Positions 1-7,912 of a stretch of 64,000 bases of DNA are shown here, piece by piece. This stretch comes from LMUY01 sp965199555 (GTDB lineage: Bacteria; Pseudomonadota; Alphaproteobacteria; Acetobacterales; Acetobacteraceae). Each line of letters begins with the position of its first letter. The first letter of the stretch is position 1. A program made the translations under genes and the position numbers. The stretch spans positions 1-64,000 of the forward strand of contig CBDASJ010000001.1 of NCBI GenBank assembly GCA_965199555.1, written 5' to 3'. The notes below the pieces were generated by a model. That model was given only the letters and a program-made list of their open reading frames with translations. It searched no databases and was not told the DNA's origin.

Positions 1-292
1 TCAGGCTGGTCATGGGCTCCTGGAACACCATGCCGGCGGTGGCGCCGCGCACCGCACGCAACCGATCCGGCGCGGCGGACATCATGTCGGTCCCGTCCAG
101 CACCACCCGGCCCGTCACCGCAGCACCCGGCGGCAACAGCCGCAGCACGGCCAAGGCGGTCAGCGACTTGCCAGACCCGCTTTCCCCCACCAGCGCCACG
201 GTTTCGCCGCGGGCGACGGTGAAGCAGACGCGGTTGACCACGGCCTTGGCGCCAAACTGGACCGTAAGGTCGTCGACGGCGAGGATGCTCAC
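1..292 (-). CDS. yejF: ABC transporter ATP-binding protein (YejF-like), N-terminal part
   Basis: This is the ATPase that powers the peptide/oligopeptide importer whose permeases and binding protein lie just upstream. The first 97 residues are in the window and the gene continues past the left edge. The Walker A motif GESGSGKS is at about residues 38-45, and a Q-loop (MVFQEPMTSL) ends the visible part. The GTG start at 292 overlaps the TGA of the preceding permease (GTGA), which indicates translational coupling. YejF proteins carry two ATPase domains, but only the first can be seen here, so a single-domain DppD-type subunit is also possible. Confidence 0.85.
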   Translation of the reverse strand, partial: MSILAVDDLTVQFGAKAVVNRVCFTVARGETVALVGESGSGKSLTALAVLRLLPPGAAVTGRVVLDGTDMMSAAPDRLRAVRGATAGMVFQEPMTSL

Positions 293-1311
293 CGCGGCTG
301 CTTGCGCGGGTCAAAGGCGTCGCGCACCGCCTCGCCGATGAAGATGAGCAGGATCAGGATGCCGCCTAGCACGACAAAGGCGGTGATGCCGAGCCAAGGC
401 GCTTGCAGGTTGTTCTTGCCCTGATTGACCAGCTCGCCGAGCGAGGGTGAGCCGGGCGGCAAGCCGAAGCCGAGGAAGTCCAGGCTGGCCAGCACCGTGA
501 CCGAGCCGGACAGGGTGAAGGGCAGGAAAGTGAGCGTGGCGACCAAAGCGTTGGGCAGGATGTGGCGCCACATGATCGCGGCGTCGCGCACGCCCATGGC
601 TCGGGCCGCGCGCACGTAATCCAGGTTGCGGCCGCGCAGGAACTCCGCCCGCACCACCCCGGTCAGCGCCATCCAGGAAAACGCCAGCAGGAACAGCAGC
701 AGGACCCAGAAGGTCGGGGTGATGATGGAGGCAAGGATGATCAGCATGAAAAGCTGCGGCATGCCGGACCAGATCTCGATGAAGCGCTGGAACAGCAGGT
801 CGGTAAGGCCGCCATAGAAGCCCTGCACCGCCCCGGCCATGATGCCGAGGATGGAGGACACCACCGTCAGCGCGAAGCCGAACAGCACCGAGATGCGGAA
901 CCCGTAGATCACCCGGGCCAGCACGTCGCGGGCCTGGTCGTCGGTGCCGAGCAGGTTGCGCCAGGACGGCGGCGTGGGCGACGGCGCGGGCAGGTTCTTC
1001 ACCACGCTGTCGAAGGAAAACGGCACGGCCGGCCAAAGCATCCAGCCGCCGGCGTGAAGCGCCTTGGCAAGGTCAGGGTCCGTGTAGTCCGCGTCGATCG
1101 GCAAGAAGTCGGGACCGAACGCGTCCTCGCTGTAATCTTGCAGGACGGGGAAGAACCACTGGCCGCCGTAGCGGATCACCAGCGGGCGGTCGTTGGCCAC
1201 GAATTCGGCCGCGGCGCAGACTAGGAACAGGGCAAGAAAGATCCACAGCGACCACCAGCCGCGCCGGTGCGCGCGGAAGATGGCGAGGCGGCGGCGAGTC
1301 AGGGGGGTCAT
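289..1311 (-). CDS. yejE: ABC transporter permease (YejE-like)
   Basis: Second inner-membrane permease of a peptide ABC importer of the Yej/Dpp type, 340 residues, close to the 341 of E. coli YejE. It has an N-terminal transmembrane segment, then a long extracytoplasmic stretch, then a BinDPT_I domain with several membrane spans (about 135-330). The ATPase-contact loop reads EFLRGRNLDYVRAARAMGV, matching the EAA loop of this family. The start at 1311 is preceded by GGGGGAAG at good spacing. A perfect palindromic repeat (1318-1341) sits in the short gap to the upstream permease, and the stop overlaps the ATPase start. Family assignment is strong; the exact substrate is inferred from family. 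Confidence 0.9.
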   Translation of the reverse strand: MTPLTRRRLAIFRAHRRGWWSLWIFLALFLVCAAAEFVANDRPLVIRYGGQWFFPVLQDYSEDAFGPDFLPIDADYTDPDLAKALHAGGWMLWPAVPFSFDSVVKNLPAPSPTPPSWRNLLGTDDQARDVLARVIYGFRISVLFGFALTVVSSILGIMAGAVQGFYGGLTDLLFQRFIEIWSGMPQLFMLIILASIITPTFWVLLLFLLAFSWMALTGVVRAEFLRGRNLDYVRAARAMGVRDAAIMWRHILPNALVATLTFLPFTLSGSVTVLASLDFLGFGLPPGSPSLGELVNQGKNNLQAPWLGITAFVVLGGILILLIFIGEAVRDAFDPRKQPR

Positions 1312-1317
1312 TCTTCC

Positions 1318-1341
1318 CCCTCTCCCGCCAGCGGGAGAGGG
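1318..1341. repeat. REP-like palindrome, copy 1
   Basis: Perfect inverted repeat with 11-base arms CCCTCTCCCGC / GCGGGAGAGGG around a 2-base centre. The same 24 bases occur at 41102-41125 and 50440-50463. It lies between two co-transcribed permease genes, so it would form a hairpin inside the operon mRNA rather than end it (there is no T run). Confidence 0.85.
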
Positions 1342-1358
1342 ATACTTCGGGGGATTGC

Positions 1359-2438
1359 TCATCCCCGCCGCTCGAAGTCGATGCGCGGGTCGACCAGCGT
1401 GTACATTACGTCGCCAACGATCTGCAGCAGCAGGCCGATCAGGGTGAACATGTACAGCGTGCCGAACATCACCGGGTAATCCCGCCGGATGGCGCTGTCG
1501 AAGCCCAGCAGGCCCAGGCCGTCGAGCGAGAAAACGATTTCCACCAGCAGGGCGGACGAGAACAGGATGCCGATGAACGCCGCGGGGAAGCCGGCCACGA
1601 TCAAGAGCATGGCGTTGCGGAACACGTGGCCGTACAGCACGCGTTGCTCCCCTGCCCCCTTGGCCCGCGCCGTCAGCACGTATTGCTTGCCGATCTCGTC
1701 CAGGAAGCAGTTTTTGGTCAGGATCGTCAGGCTGGCGAACCCCCCGGCCACCAGCGCCACCGTTGGCAGCACCATGTGCCAGGCGTAATCGCCCAGGCGC
1801 TGCGGCCAGGGCCAGGCGGCGCTGCCTTCGCTGGTGAGTCCGCGCAGGGGGAACCAATCCACGAACGAGCCGCCGGCGAACAACACGACCAGCAGGATGG
1901 CGAACAGGAAGCCGGGGATGGCATAGCCCACCAGCACCGCGGCGCTGGTGGCCACGTCGAAGCGGCTGCCGTCGCGCACCGCCTTGGCGATGCCCAACGG
2001 GATGGACACGAGGTAGATCAGCAAGGTGGACCACAGGCCGATCGAGATGCTGACCGGCATCTTCTGCACCACCAGGTGCAGCACGGTGTCGTTGCGGAAG
2101 AAGGAGCGGCCGAAATCGAAGCGCAGATAGGCGCCGATCATCTCCCCGTATCGGGTCAGCGGCGGCTTGTCGAAGCCGAACATGTGCTGGATCTGCGCCA
2201 CGGTTTGCGGGTCCAGCCCGCGGCGGCCGCGATAGCCGCTGCTGGAGTCGCTGGGCTGCATCACGTCCGAGCCGCCGCCGGTCAGCCGGCTCATCGTGGC
2301 GCCCTGCCCGCGCAGCTCCGCCAGCATCTGCTCCACCGGGCCGCCGGGGGCGAACTGCACGACGGCGAAGTTGATGGTGATGATGCCGAACAAGGTCGGG
2401 ATCACCAGCAGCAGCCGGCGCAGCAGGTAGGCGCCCAT
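1359..2438 (-). CDS. yejB: ABC transporter permease (YejB-like)
   Basis: First inner-membrane permease of the peptide importer, 359 residues (E. coli YejB has 364). It begins with a membrane segment (LLRRLLLVIPTLFGIITINF) typical of the DppB/OppB/YejB N-terminus and continues with further spans and the coupling loop YVLTARAKGAGEQRVL. Its ATG at 2438 shares one base with the TGA of the binding-protein gene (TGATG), so the two are translated in tandem. It probably pairs with the YejE-like protein to form the channel. Confidence 0.92.
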   Translation of the reverse strand: MGAYLLRRLLLVIPTLFGIITINFAVVQFAPGGPVEQMLAELRGQGATMSRLTGGGSDVMQPSDSSSGYRGRRGLDPQTVAQIQHMFGFDKPPLTRYGEMIGAYLRFDFGRSFFRNDTVLHLVVQKMPVSISIGLWSTLLIYLVSIPLGIAKAVRDGSRFDVATSAAVLVGYAIPGFLFAILLVVLFAGGSFVDWFPLRGLTSEGSAAWPWPQRLGDYAWHMVLPTVALVAGGFASLTILTKNCFLDEIGKQYVLTARAKGAGEQRVLYGHVFRNAMLLIVAGFPAAFIGILFSSALLVEIVFSLDGLGLLGFDSAIRRDYPVMFGTLYMFTLIGLLLQIVGDVMYTLVDPRIDFERRG

Positions 2439-4243
2439 CAGTGGTTGCGCGCGGCGTCCGTGGCTTTGGCCAGCGCCGGGTCGACCCACCAGGCGGTGAA
2501 GTCTAGGCCGGTGCGCACCGGCCCGGCCGGATGGCCGAAGCGGTTCCAGTAGGCGACGTGCACCTCCTGCAAGTGCCATTGCGGGACGGTGAACCAGTTC
2601 CACAGCAGCACGCGGTCCAGCGCATGGGCGGCCGTCACCAGGTCCTCATGCGACTTGGCGCCGACCACGGCGGCCACCATCGCGTCGGCGGCGGGGTCGC
2701 ACACGCCGGCCAGGTTGAGCGTGCCGGGCAGGTTGGCGCTGCGGCAGCTCCAGTAGTCGATCTGCTCGTTGCCCAGCGACTCGCTTTCGGGGATTTGCGC
2801 CACGGCCATGTCGAAATCCAGATCGTCCATGCGCTTCTGGTACTGCGCCGCGTCGATGGTGCGGATATGCGCGTCGATGCCCAGCCGGCCGAGCCACTGC
2901 GTGTAGGGCAGGCCGACGCGCTCGAAGGCGGGCTCGCTCAACAGGATTTCGAAGCTCATCTGCTGGCCGGCGGCGTTGACCAGCTTGCGATCCTTCACCG
3001 TCCAGCCGGCTTCTTTCAGCAGGTCCAGCGCGCGGCGCAGCCCGTCCCGATTGTTGCCCGAGCCGTCGGTCACGGGCAGGGTGAAGGGCGTGGTGAACAG
3101 TTCGGCTGGCAGCTTGGCACGGAACGGCTCCAACAGCGCCAGCTCCGCGCCCTGCGGCACGCCGGAGGAGGCGTATTCGCTGTTGCTGAAATAGCTCTCC
3201 GTCCGCGTGTAGGTGCCGTAGAACAGGTTCTTGTTCATCCACTGGAAGTCGAACACCTCGTCCATCGCCTGCCGCACCCGGCGGTCGCTGAACACCGCCC
3301 GGCGCGTGTTCATGGCGAAGGCCTGCATGCCCGTCGGCAGATGCTGGGGCAGCGCTTCCTTCTTCACCAGGCCGTTCGTCACGGCGGGGAAGTCGTAGGC
3401 CGTGGCCCAGTTCTTGGCCGAACCTTCCTGACGGAAATCCACCTGGCCGGCCTTGAAGGCTTCCAAGGCCACCGTCGGATCGCGGAAATACTCGTAGCGG
3501 ATGGTGTCGAAATTGTTCAGCCCACGGCCGGTCGGCAGGTTGGCGGCCCACCAGTTGGCCACGCGCTTATAGGAGATGGTGCGCCCCGGCTCGACCCGGT
3601 CCACTTGGTACGGACCGCTGCCGAGCGGCGCGTCCGTCAGCGGAGCGGTGAAGTCGCGACCGGCCCACCAACGCTCCGGCAGCACGGGCACCTCGCCGAG
3701 GATGGTCGGCAGCTCGCGGTTCTCGTCGGTCTTGAAGTGGAACACTACGGTGCGCTCGCCCGTCGCCTGCGCGTCGGCCACGTCGCCCCAATAGGTGCGG
3801 TATAGCGGCCGGCCCTTTTCCCGCAGCGTGTTGAAGGACCACACCACGTCGGATGCCAGCACCGGCGTGCCGTCGTTGAAATGCGCTTCCGGCCGTAGCG
3901 TGAAGGTGACGGAGCGATGGTCGGCCGCCACGTCGACCGTTTGCGCCAGGTGGCCGTAGCTGGTCGCGGCCTCGTCCGGGTTGCTCGCCATCAGCGTGTC
4001 CCACACCCGGCCGATGCCGGTGGCCGGGCTTCCGCGCACGATGAAGGGGTTGAGGCTGTCGAAGCTGCCGATCGCCGCCAGCGCGACGGTGCCGCCCTTC
4101 GGCGCGTCGGGGTTGGCGTCGGGGAAATGGGTGAAATCGGCGGGGAGCTGCAACTGACCGAGCAGCGACAAACCGTAGGTTGGTTCCGCCATGGCGGGCG
4201 CGGCGAACAGGGAGGCGGCGGCGAATGCGACGACGAGTCTCAT
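2438..4243 (-). CDS. yejA: Periplasmic peptide-binding protein (YejA-like, SBP family 5)
   Basis: Extracytoplasmic solute-binding protein that captures peptides for the importer encoded immediately downstream; 601 residues, as usual for YejA. Residues 1-19 form a signal peptide ending in AMA, followed by the mature start EPTYG. The SBP_bac_5 fold is visible in motifs such as the RPEAHFNDGTPVLASDVVWSF region (about 115-135). The start codon overlaps the stop of the phosphatase gene upstream (ATGA). YejA-type proteins in other proteobacteria import antimicrobial or signalling peptides; that substrate range is family knowledge, not shown here. Confidence 0.92.
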   Translation of the reverse strand: MRLVVAFAAASLFAAPAMAEPTYGLSLLGQLQLPADFTHFPDANPDAPKGGTVALAAIGSFDSLNPFIVRGSPATGIGRVWDTLMASNPDEAATSYGHLAQTVDVAADHRSVTFTLRPEAHFNDGTPVLASDVVWSFNTLREKGRPLYRTYWGDVADAQATGERTVVFHFKTDENRELPTILGEVPVLPERWWAGRDFTAPLTDAPLGSGPYQVDRVEPGRTISYKRVANWWAANLPTGRGLNNFDTIRYEYFRDPTVALEAFKAGQVDFRQEGSAKNWATAYDFPAVTNGLVKKEALPQHLPTGMQAFAMNTRRAVFSDRRVRQAMDEVFDFQWMNKNLFYGTYTRTESYFSNSEYASSGVPQGAELALLEPFRAKLPAELFTTPFTLPVTDGSGNNRDGLRRALDLLKEAGWTVKDRKLVNAAGQQMSFEILLSEPAFERVGLPYTQWLGRLGIDAHIRTIDAAQYQKRMDDLDFDMAVAQIPESESLGNEQIDYWSCRSANLPGTLNLAGVCDPAADAMVAAVVGAKSHEDLVTAAHALDRVLLWNWFTVPQWHLQEVHVAYWNRFGHPAGPVRTGLDFTAWWVDPALAKATDAARNH

Positions 4244-5022
4244 GCAGGGTCCTTCAACGCCAGCAAGGCGGCCGGCAGCAAGGCGGCATCTCCCACGGCC
4301 AGCACGGTTCCGTCACCCTGCGGGTGCATGGGCGCGCCTGCCCAATCGGTGATGCTGCCGCCGGCGCCGTTGATCACCGGGACCAGGGCGGCCCAGTCCC
4401 ACAGCTTCAGGGTCGCCTCAGCGACCGCGTCGATCTGCCCCAGCGCGAGCAAGCCGTAGGCGTAGCAGTCGCCACCCCACGATACCCGACGCGCCTGGTC
4501 CGCCAAGCGCCGCCAGCGCGGCAGTTGCGCCGGCGTGAAGACGGCGGGTGAGGTGCAACTCAGTTCCGCGTCCGCCAGCGCGGCGCAGGGGCGGCAGCCG
4601 GCACGGCCATAGGGTCCGCGGAACTGCGTGGGCCGGCCGGCGACGCCGAGCCACCGCTCCCCGGTGATCGGCTGGTCGATGAGGCCCAGCACCGGCGTGT
4701 CGCCGTCCAGCAAGGCCACCAGGGTGCCGAAGGTGGGCCGGCCGGTGATAAAGGCGCGGGTGCCGTCGATCGGGTCCAGCACCCAGCGGAAGCGGGCGCC
4801 GGCGCGGTCCTCGCCGGCTTCCTCGCCGAGGATGGCATGGTCCGGGAACTCGGCGGTGAGCAGGGCACGCATGGCGGCCTCCGCCTGCCGGTCCGCGACC
4901 GTGACGGGGCTTTCGTCACCCTTCAGCTCCGCGGATACCCCGGCGCGGAACCAGGGACGGATGGCGGCGCCGGCCGCGTCCGCAGCCGCCTCGGCGGCCG
5001 CGAGGGCGCGATCGAGGTCTAT
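4240..5022 (-). CDS. hisN: Inositol-monophosphatase family phosphatase, HisN-like; non-canonical start
   Basis: Mg-dependent phosphatase of the IMPase superfamily, most like HisN (histidinol-phosphatase, histidine biosynthesis). Visible motifs: GDESPVTVADRQAE near the N-terminus, GEEAGE (metal ligands), WVLDPIDGTRAF (the WxxDPxDG active-site motif) and KLWDWAALVPVINGAGG near the C-terminus. The first ATG in frame is at 4872, but homology continues upstream of it. Between 4872 and 5022 there is no ATG, GTG or TTG in frame. An ATA at 5022 overlaps the TAG of the upstream gene exactly where a coupled start is expected, and CTG 4926 is another candidate. The stop overlaps the yejA start (ATGA). 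Function is fairly sure at family level; HisN versus another IMPase is less sure, and the start is uncertain. Confidence 0.8.
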   Translation of the reverse strand: MDLDRALAAAEAAADAAGAAIRPWFRAGVSAELKGDESPVTVADRQAEAAMRALLTAEFPDHAILGEEAGEDRAGARFRWVLDPIDGTRAFITGRPTFGTLVALLDGDTPVLGLIDQPITGERWLGVAGRPTQFRGPYGRAGCRPCAALADAELSCTSPAVFTPAQLPRWRRLADQARRVSWGGDCYAYGLLALGQIDAVAEATLKLWDWAALVPVINGAGGSITDWAGAPMHPQGDGTVLAVGDAALLPAALLALKDPA

Positions 5023-5246
5023 TTCGAGAGCTGCGGCAGCGGGTTGGGCTGGCTCTGCGCGGCGGCGCTCGGCGGCAGCACCTTGGCGTTCGGCGGCTGC
5101 TGGTTGTTGTCGGTCTGCGCCTGCGGCTGGTTCTGGTTGGCGGAGGGTTGGCTGTTTTGCTGCCCCGTGACGGTGCCGCCCGCCTGCGCCATCGCTGCCA
5201 CCGGGAGCACCAGCAACGCCATTGCAACGATCAGCTTGCCACCCAT
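5019..5246 (-). CDS. Small secreted Gln/Pro/Asn-rich protein
   Basis: Protein of 75 residues that I do not recognise. It has a clear signal peptide (GGKLIVAMALLVLPVAAMAQ, cleavage after AMA) followed by a low-complexity region rich in Q, N, P and A, without cysteines. The ATG at 5246 is preceded by GGGAG and sits directly before the signal peptide; a longer in-frame start at 5321 would put an arginine-rich stretch ahead of it and is less likely. It is the first gene of the run leading into the phosphatase and the Yej transporter, and its stop overlaps the next reading frame. Probably a periplasmic or surface-associated disordered protein. Confidence 0.65.
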   Translation of the reverse strand: MGGKLIVAMALLVLPVAAMAQAGGTVTGQQNSQPSANQNQPQAQTDNNQQPPNAKVLPPSAAAQSQPNPLPQLSK

Positions 5247-5348
5247 GCCACCACTCCCAAACCGTTCAGGGCGTTTGCGCGCCCGCGCCCGCATACCTAA
5301 GCTGCACGACCTGTTTTGCAAACACGCCGTTCAGCCTGCGAGTGCATC

Positions 5349-6077
5349 GTGACACCCATCATCATCATCCCCGCCCGCATGGCGTCGACCCGACTGCCCG
5401 GCAAGCCGCTGGCCGCCATCGCAGGCGTGCCGATGATCGTCCACGTCATGCGCCGCGCGCTGGAGGCCGCGATCGGCCCGGTCGCCGTGGCCTGCGCCGA
5501 GGCGGAGATCGCCGATGCCGTGCGGGCGGCGGGGGGCACGGCCGTGATGACCGATCCGTCCTTGCCGTCCGGCTCCGACCGGGTGCATGCGGCGCTGGGT
5601 GAACTGGACCCGCAGGCGCGGCACGACGTCGTGGTCAACGTGCAGGGCGACACCCCGACGCTGGACCCGGCGGCGTTGCGCGTGGTGGTGGGCCCGCTGT
5701 CGGACCCGGCGATCGACATCGCCACCTTGGTGGCGCCGATCGAGTCGGAAGAGGAAGCGGCAAACCCGTCCTTCGTGAAGGCCGCCTGCGTGTTCGACCA
5801 CGGGCGCGCCGTGTCGCAGGCGCTGTATTTTTCCCGCGCCCGGGTGCCGGCGGGTGACGGGCCGCTGTGGCACCACATCGGCATCTACGCCTTCCGCCGC
5901 CCTGCCCTGGCCCGCTTCGTGGCGCTGCCGGAAAGCCCGTTGGAACGGCGGGAAAGCCTGGAACAGCTTCGTGCCTTGGAGGCCGGCATGCGCATCGCCT
6001 GCACGCGGGTGGAGCACGGGCCGTTCGGGGTGGACACGCCGGCGGATTTGGCGCGGGCGCGGGCGTTGCTGGCATGA
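5349..6077 (+). CDS. kdsB: 3-deoxy-manno-octulosonate cytidylyltransferase
   Basis: Cytosolic enzyme that activates Kdo with CTP to give CMP-Kdo for lipid A/LPS core assembly; 242 residues, the normal size. The N-terminal nucleotide-binding signature is PARMASTRLPGKPL (about 9-22); further family motifs are SGSDRV and VVNVQGDTPTLDP (about 99-111). The GTG at 5349 starts the protein directly before TPIIIIPAR; an in-frame ATG at 5316 would add eleven unrelated residues. Its stop overlaps the ATG of pheA (ATGA), so the two are coupled. It is transcribed divergently from the small secreted gene, with about 100 bases between. Confidence 0.93.
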   Translation: MTPIIIIPARMASTRLPGKPLAAIAGVPMIVHVMRRALEAAIGPVAVACAEAEIADAVRAAGGTAVMTDPSLPSGSDRVHAALGELDPQARHDVVVNVQGDTPTLDPAALRVVVGPLSDPAIDIATLVAPIESEEEAANPSFVKAACVFDHGRAVSQALYFSRARVPAGDGPLWHHIGIYAFRRPALARFVALPESPLERRESLEQLRALEAGMRIACTRVEHGPFGVDTPADLARARALLA

Positions 6078-6925
6078 CCGTCTCGTTCCAGGGCCGGCCC
6101 GGCGCGTATTCGGACCTGGCCTGCCGCGCCGCCCTGCCCGGCCGCCCCACCTTGCCCTGCGACACGTTCGAGGGGGCGATCGACGCCGTGCGCAGCGGCG
6201 CCGCCGACCTGGCCATGCTGCCTTGCGAGAACAGCCTGGCCGGCCGGGTGCCCGACATCCATTCCCTGCTGCCGGGCAGCGGGCTGCATATCGTGGGCGA
6301 GCATTACCAACGGGTGGAGCATTGCCTGCTCGGCGTGCCCGGCGCGGTGCTGGGCGACGTCCGGCGGGTGCATTCCCACGCCGTGGCGCTGGGCCAGGTG
6401 CGCCACATCGTGCGCGAATTGGGCGTGGAGGCGGTGGTGGAGGCCGACACCGCCGGGTCCGCGCAGTTGGTGGCGGCACGGGGCGACAAGGCCGACGCCG
6501 CGATCGCATCTGCCCTGGCCGCCGAGCTGTACGGTTTGGTGATCCTGCGGGCGAACGTGGAGGATTCGCGGGACAACACCACCCGGTTCTACATCACCTC
6601 CCGCACGCCGGCGGCGGACGTGCCGGAGGCGCCGAACACGGTGACGACGTTCATCTTCCACGTGCGCAACGTGCCGGCGGCGCTGTATAAATGCTTGGGC
6701 GGCTTCGCCACCAACAGCGTGAACATGACCAAGCTGGAAAGCTATATGCTGGCCGGCGAGTTCACTGCCACGCAGTTCCTGTGCGACGTAGAGGGACATC
6801 CGGACCATCCCAACGTCGCGCGTGCGTTGGAGGAGCTTGCGTTCTTCTCACGCGACCTGCGCATCCTGGGCGTTTATCCCGGCGCGGCAAGGCGGCTGGA
6901 GCGGGGGGCGGACGCGCAGGCGTGA
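6074..6925 (+). CDS. pheA: Prephenate dehydratase
   Basis: Converts prephenate to phenylpyruvate in phenylalanine biosynthesis (EC 4.2.1.51). It has 283 residues and no chorismate mutase domain, as in most alphaproteobacteria. The PDT domain covers about 1-180, with the catalytic-site region DNTTRFYI near its end (TRF conserved). A C-terminal ACT domain (about 195-275) carries GGFATNSVNMTKLESYM, the region for feedback binding of phenylalanine. The coupled ATGA overlap with kdsB is the basis for the start. Confidence 0.93.
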   Translation: MTVSFQGRPGAYSDLACRAALPGRPTLPCDTFEGAIDAVRSGAADLAMLPCENSLAGRVPDIHSLLPGSGLHIVGEHYQRVEHCLLGVPGAVLGDVRRVHSHAVALGQVRHIVRELGVEAVVEADTAGSAQLVAARGDKADAAIASALAAELYGLVILRANVEDSRDNTTRFYITSRTPAADVPEAPNTVTTFIFHVRNVPAALYKCLGGFATNSVNMTKLESYMLAGEFTATQFLCDVEGHPDHPNVARALEELAFFSRDLRILGVYPGAARRLERGADAQA

Positions 6926-6995
6926 TCGTGTCGGTCGCAATGGCGCGCAAAATGCCCTATATGTCAGCAATCGACCGCCGCCCGAGGTTGCCGTG

Positions 6996-7421
6996 ATGCC
7001 CGATACCAACGTCCCGATCCGGTGGCAGCCGGACCGCTCGCCGGAACAACCGCCTTGGCCGGTGCCGCCCCTGATGGTCGCGATGGCCCGAGGCGCACGT
7101 GGCCTGTGCCCAGCTTGCGGGCAGACCCACGCGTTTATCGGCTACCTTCGCGTGGTGCCGGAATGCGTGCTGTGCGGGGCGCCGCTGGGTGAAGTGCGGG
7201 CGGATGACGCGCCGCCCTACTTCACCGTGTTCATCGTGGCGCATGTGGTGGTGGCGGCGATGTTCGCGGTGTACCAGGCGTATGATCCGCCATTCTGGGT
7301 GCAGGCCGCGATCTGGCTGCCCTTTACGGTCGTGATGAGCATGGTGCTGCTGCGGCCCATCAAGGGCGCCACGCTGGGGTTAATGCTGAAGCTCGGCCTG
7401 ATGAAATCGGCCGAAGAGTGA
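6996..7421 (+). CDS. DUF983 family membrane protein
   Basis: Protein of 141 residues. The pattern GLCPACGQ...CVLCGAPLGEVRADDAPPYF (about 35-75) gives two CxxC pairs that could bind zinc, followed by two membrane spans (about 75-95 and 100-120): the layout of the alphaproteobacterial DUF983 family, whose role is unknown. The ATG at 6996 was chosen because it immediately precedes the conserved part. TATATG at 6957-6962 might be a -10 element in the 70-base gap after pheA. The stop overlaps the next gene's GTG (GTGA). Confidence 0.82.
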   Translation: MPDTNVPIRWQPDRSPEQPPWPVPPLMVAMARGARGLCPACGQTHAFIGYLRVVPECVLCGAPLGEVRADDAPPYFTVFIVAHVVVAAMFAVYQAYDPPFWVQAAIWLPFTVVMSMVLLRPIKGATLGLMLKLGLMKSAEE

Positions 7422-7903
7422 GCCAATCGACCATTGCCGCCTGCGACCGGATTGAACGCGTCGTCCTGGATGGAGAAGCCCTGACCCGATTGTCGCCGAT
7501 CCAGGACGCAGATCGAGCCCAGGCGACCAGCGACCTGGCGACTGACAGCCGATTCGCCTTGGCGGGCCAGCCCGGGCCGTACGTGCTGCACCTGTCGGTG
7601 CAGGAAGGCCGGCTGGTGTTCGACGTGCGGGATGAAACGGACCGGCCGCTCCAGGCGGTGGTGTTGGCAATGGGGCCGTTCCGCGGCTTGCTCAAGGACT
7701 ACCAGATGCTGGTCGACAGCCACACGCTGGCGCTGGAGGAAGGCCGGGCGGAACGCATCCAGGCCATCGACATGGGCCGGCGCGGGCTGCACAACGAGGG
7801 CGCCGCGCTGATGGCCGAGCGCTTGGACGGCAAGGTCACCATCGATTTCGAGACCGCGCGGCGCTTGTTCACCCTGGTGTGCGTGCTGCACCAGCGCATC
7901 TAA
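7418..7903 (+). CDS. UPF0262 family protein
   Basis: Cytosolic protein of 161 residues matching the uncharacterised UPF0262 family, found mainly in alphaproteobacteria. Recognisable stretches are RIERVVLDGEAL near the N-terminus, then FDVRDE and GPFRGLLKDYQMLVDSH in the middle (about 65-110), and MGRRGLHNEGA toward the end. Start GTG at 7418 overlaps the DUF983 stop. The tight linkage DUF983-UPF0262-mtnA suggests one transcript, but no shared function can be read from the sequence. Confidence 0.85.
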   Translation: MSQSTIAACDRIERVVLDGEALTRLSPIQDADRAQATSDLATDSRFALAGQPGPYVLHLSVQEGRLVFDVRDETDRPLQAVVLAMGPFRGLLKDYQMLVDSHTLALEEGRAERIQAIDMGRRGLHNEGAALMAERLDGKVTIDFETARRLFTLVCVLHQRI

Positions 7904-7912
7904 AGGTTCGGC

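Noticed and set aside
289..2034. Long leftward open frame of 581 codons covering both permeases
   Set aside because: Its upstream part is a shadow of yejB in another frame; the yejE-like protein begins at 1311 with its own ribosome-binding site.
5262..5334. Repeated CCGTTCAG in the kdsB divergent gap
   Set aside because: Eight-base repeat only, with no symmetry or conserved spacing; probably chance.
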